DNA of 16,122 nucleotides, taken from contig JAURFJ010000022.1 of assembly GCA_030834365.1 (NCBI GenBank), positions 1 to 16,122 of the forward strand. Reading direction: 5' to 3'. Position 1 is the first letter of the stretch; the number at the start of each line of letters is the position of its first letter. Of the stretch, positions 14,568-16,122 are shown piece after piece. The position numbers and the translations under genes are program-made. The stretch is from Flavobacteriaceae bacterium (GTDB lineage: Bacteria > Bacteroidota > Bacteroidia > Flavobacteriales > Flavobacteriaceae). A model generated the notes under the pieces. That model was not told the origin of the DNA. It did not search any database and saw only the letters and a list, made by a program, of their open reading frames with translations.

Positions 14568-15177
14568 AAGACGAGATCAGTCTGATGAATGAGATGAACA
14601 CAAGGATCAGCATCACAAAGGCTATGGTGCGGTTTGATCGCCGCTGAAAATGACGCTCATCAAAGGCTATTTTTGAGCTGCCGTAGCTATACCCGTAGAG
14701 CACGATAAAGGTTCCGCCTAAAGCCGCAGAGGCAAACACCAAGGTCTCCGAAGGAGCCAAGCGAACTAGCGAAGCGTTGCGCAACAAGGCGTGCAAGAGG
14801 GCATAAAACGGAATGTTCAGCACATTTAGCAGGGCCAATACCAGCCCCCTGGTGAAGAAGTTTCGTTGGGTCCTAAGCGTGTGAACCGTTCGGTATGCAG
14901 CCCTAAAAAAATACAAGGCCAGCACAGAAAACACAAAAATACCCACCCAAAGAAATCGGCGCTGAACCTCGGGGTTTTGGTAGACAAACTTAGAGAAAAC
15001 AGCCGCTGCCCAGGCCTCAATAGCTACCACTACTATTACTCCAAGTATAAAAAACAGTGCGGCCCTTTTTCCATTTGTCACCCGTATCTTAACGGCATTC
15101 ATATTGAGCAGCCCTGGAGGCAAAGTGGCTAACACCGCCGCAAAAAAGGTGATCGCAAAGAGTGAAAGGTAAGCCAC
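14560..15177 (-). CDS. LysE-family membrane exporter
   Basis: Inner-membrane protein of 205 residues with about six hydrophobic helices and a short charged C-terminal part. The first helix followed by LPPGLLNMNAVKI fits the LysE/RhtB translocators, which export amino acids or related small metabolites. The substrate cannot be inferred. The start is a GTG at 15177: the trmB stop lies in the same frame only 3 bases upstream, so no earlier start exists, and a later Met would remove the first helix. It sits between trmB and the alkyltransferase-like gene with 3-base spacing and an 8-base overlap, a tight operon. A functional link to these neighbours is not obvious. Confidence 0.85.
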   Translation of the reverse strand: MAYLSLFAITFFAAVLATLPPGLLNMNAVKIRVTNGKRAALFFILGVIVVVAIEAWAAAVFSKFVYQNPEVQRRFLWVGIFVFSVLALYFFRAAYRTVHTLRTQRNFFTRGLVLALLNVLNIPFYALLHALLRNASLVRLAPSETLVFASAALGGTFIVLYGYSYGSSKIAFDERHFQRRSNRTIAFVMLILVFISFIRLISSYD

Positions 15178-15180
15178 TAA

Positions 15181-15846
15181 TTACAGTTTGAAACTAAGGT
15201 ACGTGATTGGCGTGCCCTTTTCAAGATACTGCTGCTCATAAAACGTCTGGACCTCGGTGACAATTTCGGGGCTACCCCCTAAACGGTATACATCGTGATT
15301 AGCATAAGTGATTGGTTTGCCAAGACCCTGAAGCAGTCCTATGGTATAGCCGTGCAAGAAGGCGCTATCAGTCTTTAAGTGCACCACCCCATCAGGCCGA
15401 AGAATGCGCTTATACCACTGCAAAAAAGCCTCGTTGGTTAGTCGGTGCTTAGTGCGTTTAAACTTGGTCTGCGGATCTGGAAAGGTGATCCAGATTTCAC
15501 TAACCTCAGCCGTATCGAAAGCATGTTCGATCAATTCGATTTGCATGCGCAAAAAGTGCACATTGCCCAGGCCTTCTTCTAGGGCAGATTTGGCGCCGCG
15601 CCACAGGCGCGCGCCTTTTACGTCAATACCAATGAAATTGACCTCGGGGTGACGTCTGGCCAAAGCGAGCGTGTATTCTCCCTTTCCACAGCCCAACTCT
15701 AAAACAATGGGGTGATCATTGCCGAAGAGGGCTGACCACTGACCCTTGAGCGGACTGCCTTGCAACAATTCTTCACGTAAAGGTTGTGTTACGTTTGAGA
15801 ACTGCTCGTTCTCTCTGAACCGCTTTAGTTTATTTTTACTTCCCAA
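15181..15846 (-). CDS. trmB: tRNA (guanine-N7-)-methyltransferase
   Basis: SAM-dependent enzyme of 221 residues that makes m7G46 in the variable loop of tRNAs. The SAM-binding ELGCGKGEY is at 50-58, the GID loop at 73-75, and the substrate/catalytic FPDPQTKFKRTKHRL at 122-136. The typical Bacteroidetes N-terminus MGSKNKLKRF begins at a TTG codon (15846-15844). An in-frame TAA lies four codons upstream with no ATG between, so the TTG start is well supported. It is first in a run with lysE and atl and is divergent from the glycosyltransferase gene. Confidence 0.95.
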   Translation of the reverse strand: MGSKNKLKRFRENEQFSNVTQPLREELLQGSPLKGQWSALFGNDHPIVLELGCGKGEYTLALARRHPEVNFIGIDVKGARLWRGAKSALEEGLGNVHFLRMQIELIEHAFDTAEVSEIWITFPDPQTKFKRTKHRLTNEAFLQWYKRILRPDGVVHLKTDSAFLHGYTIGLLQGLGKPITYANHDVYRLGGSPEIVTEVQTFYEQQYLEKGTPITYLSFKL

Positions 15847-15867
15847 CAGCGCTATGCATTAGAGCTG

Positions 15868-15875
15868 CAAATCTA
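15868..15875 (-). promoter_or_regulatory. -7 promoter box (TAGATTTG) for trmB
   Basis: The minus strand reads TAGATTTG, an exact TAnnTTTG match, 21 bases before the TTG start of trmB. It lies in the short divergent gap shared with the glycosyltransferase gene. No clear -33 TTG is present. Confidence 0.4.
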
Positions 15876-15895
15876 AGGATAACCTGCTTACAGCT

Positions 15896-16122
15896 ATGAA
15901 TTTGAGTCACAGCACCATTCTAGTTGCCCCTTTGAACTGGGGGCTGGGCCACAGCACCCGCTGCATTCCGATCATAAACGCCTTGATCGATAGAGGGGCT
16001 AAGGTGATTATCGCCTCTGACGGAGTCGCCCTAGGCCTGCTTCAGAAAGAGTTTCCTGAGTTAAAGAGTTATGAGCTCTCATCTTACCGCATCAGCTACG
16101 CCAAAGACGGACGCCTGTTTAA
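15896..16122 (+). CDS. GT-B glycosyltransferase, N-terminal part (cut by window end)
   Basis: The frame opens at ATG 15896 and runs off the right edge after 75 codons. The start MNLSHSTILVAPLNWGLGHSTR, with a Rossmann-type first strand and a GxGHxxR loop, followed by PIINALIDRGAKVIIASDG, is typical of GT-B transferases of the MurG / UDP-GlcNAc:lipid transferase kind that are common in Bacteroidetes. Donor and acceptor cannot be told because the sugar-nucleotide-binding C-terminal half is missing. It diverges from trmB with about 50 bases between. No convincing promoter box of its own was seen there. Confidence 0.8.
   Translation, partial: MNLSHSTILVAPLNWGLGHSTRCIPIINALIDRGAKVIIASDGVALGLLQKEFPELKSYELSSYRISYAKDGRLF

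Noticed and set aside
1..16122. CRISPR array, tRNA genes, insertion sequences, phage or defence islands
   Set aside because: No regularly spaced repeats, cloverleaf-like segments, transposase or integrase frames were seen; the space is filled by recognisable metabolic and housekeeping genes.

Overview
The window looks like ordinary chromosomal DNA from a free-living, probably marine, member of the Bacteroidetes, most likely in or near Flavobacteriales. Three signs support this. Recognisable proteins have a flavobacterial character: TrmB opening with MGSKNKLKRF, Mrp ending in an AGCSAV-type tail, and a glycosyltransferase opening with a PLNWGLGHSTR motif. Bacteroidetes-type -7 promoter boxes (TAnnTTTG) stand close to several start codons. 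There are no obvious Shine-Dalgarno sequences. The layout is very compact: no gene-free stretch exceeds about 110 bases, and I see no tRNA, rRNA, insertion sequence, CRISPR array or phage gene.

Layout. (1) Positions 1-119 are a small divergent intergenic region with the first codons of a leftward gene at the very edge. (2) Positions 120-2346, plus strand: glpK and glpF, for glycerol entry and phosphorylation. (3) Positions 6658-2335, minus strand: a sodium/sugar symporter of SGLT type, a secreted GH13 cyclomaltodextrinase/neopullulanase-like enzyme, and a lipoprotein glycerophosphodiester phosphodiesterase. The last gene overlaps the end of glpF tail to tail. (4) 6713-7363, plus strand: a secreted protein of unknown function. 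(5) 9552-7360, minus strand: a lipoprotein acylase of the penicillin amidase family. (6) 9645-11378, plus strand: a one-chain ABC exporter. (7) 15846-11382, minus strand: a housekeeping run of trmB, a LysE-like membrane protein, an alkyltransferase-like DNA repair protein, then mrp, a NifU C-terminal scaffold protein, a ferredoxin-NADP reductase and a 2Fe-2S ferredoxin. (8) 15896 to the end, plus strand: the first part of a GT-B glycosyltransferase.

How the genes work together. The left third is carbon scavenging. GH13 would cut maltodextrin-like glucans, the symporter would take up the sugar, the phosphodiesterase would release glycerol phosphate from phospholipid headgroups, and GlpF/GlpK would bring in and phosphorylate glycerol. 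The right third is Fe-S cluster biogenesis (Mrp, NifU-like) with a dedicated electron chain (reductase to ferredoxin), linked to tRNA and DNA maintenance genes.

I did not find an evident new defence, mobile or secretion system. The most useful second looks are the convergent junctions with no room for terminators, the promoter boxes placed almost on the start codons, the four-gene Fe-S/redox operon, the alkyltransferase-like protein with alanine at the reactive position, and the uncharacterised secreted protein.
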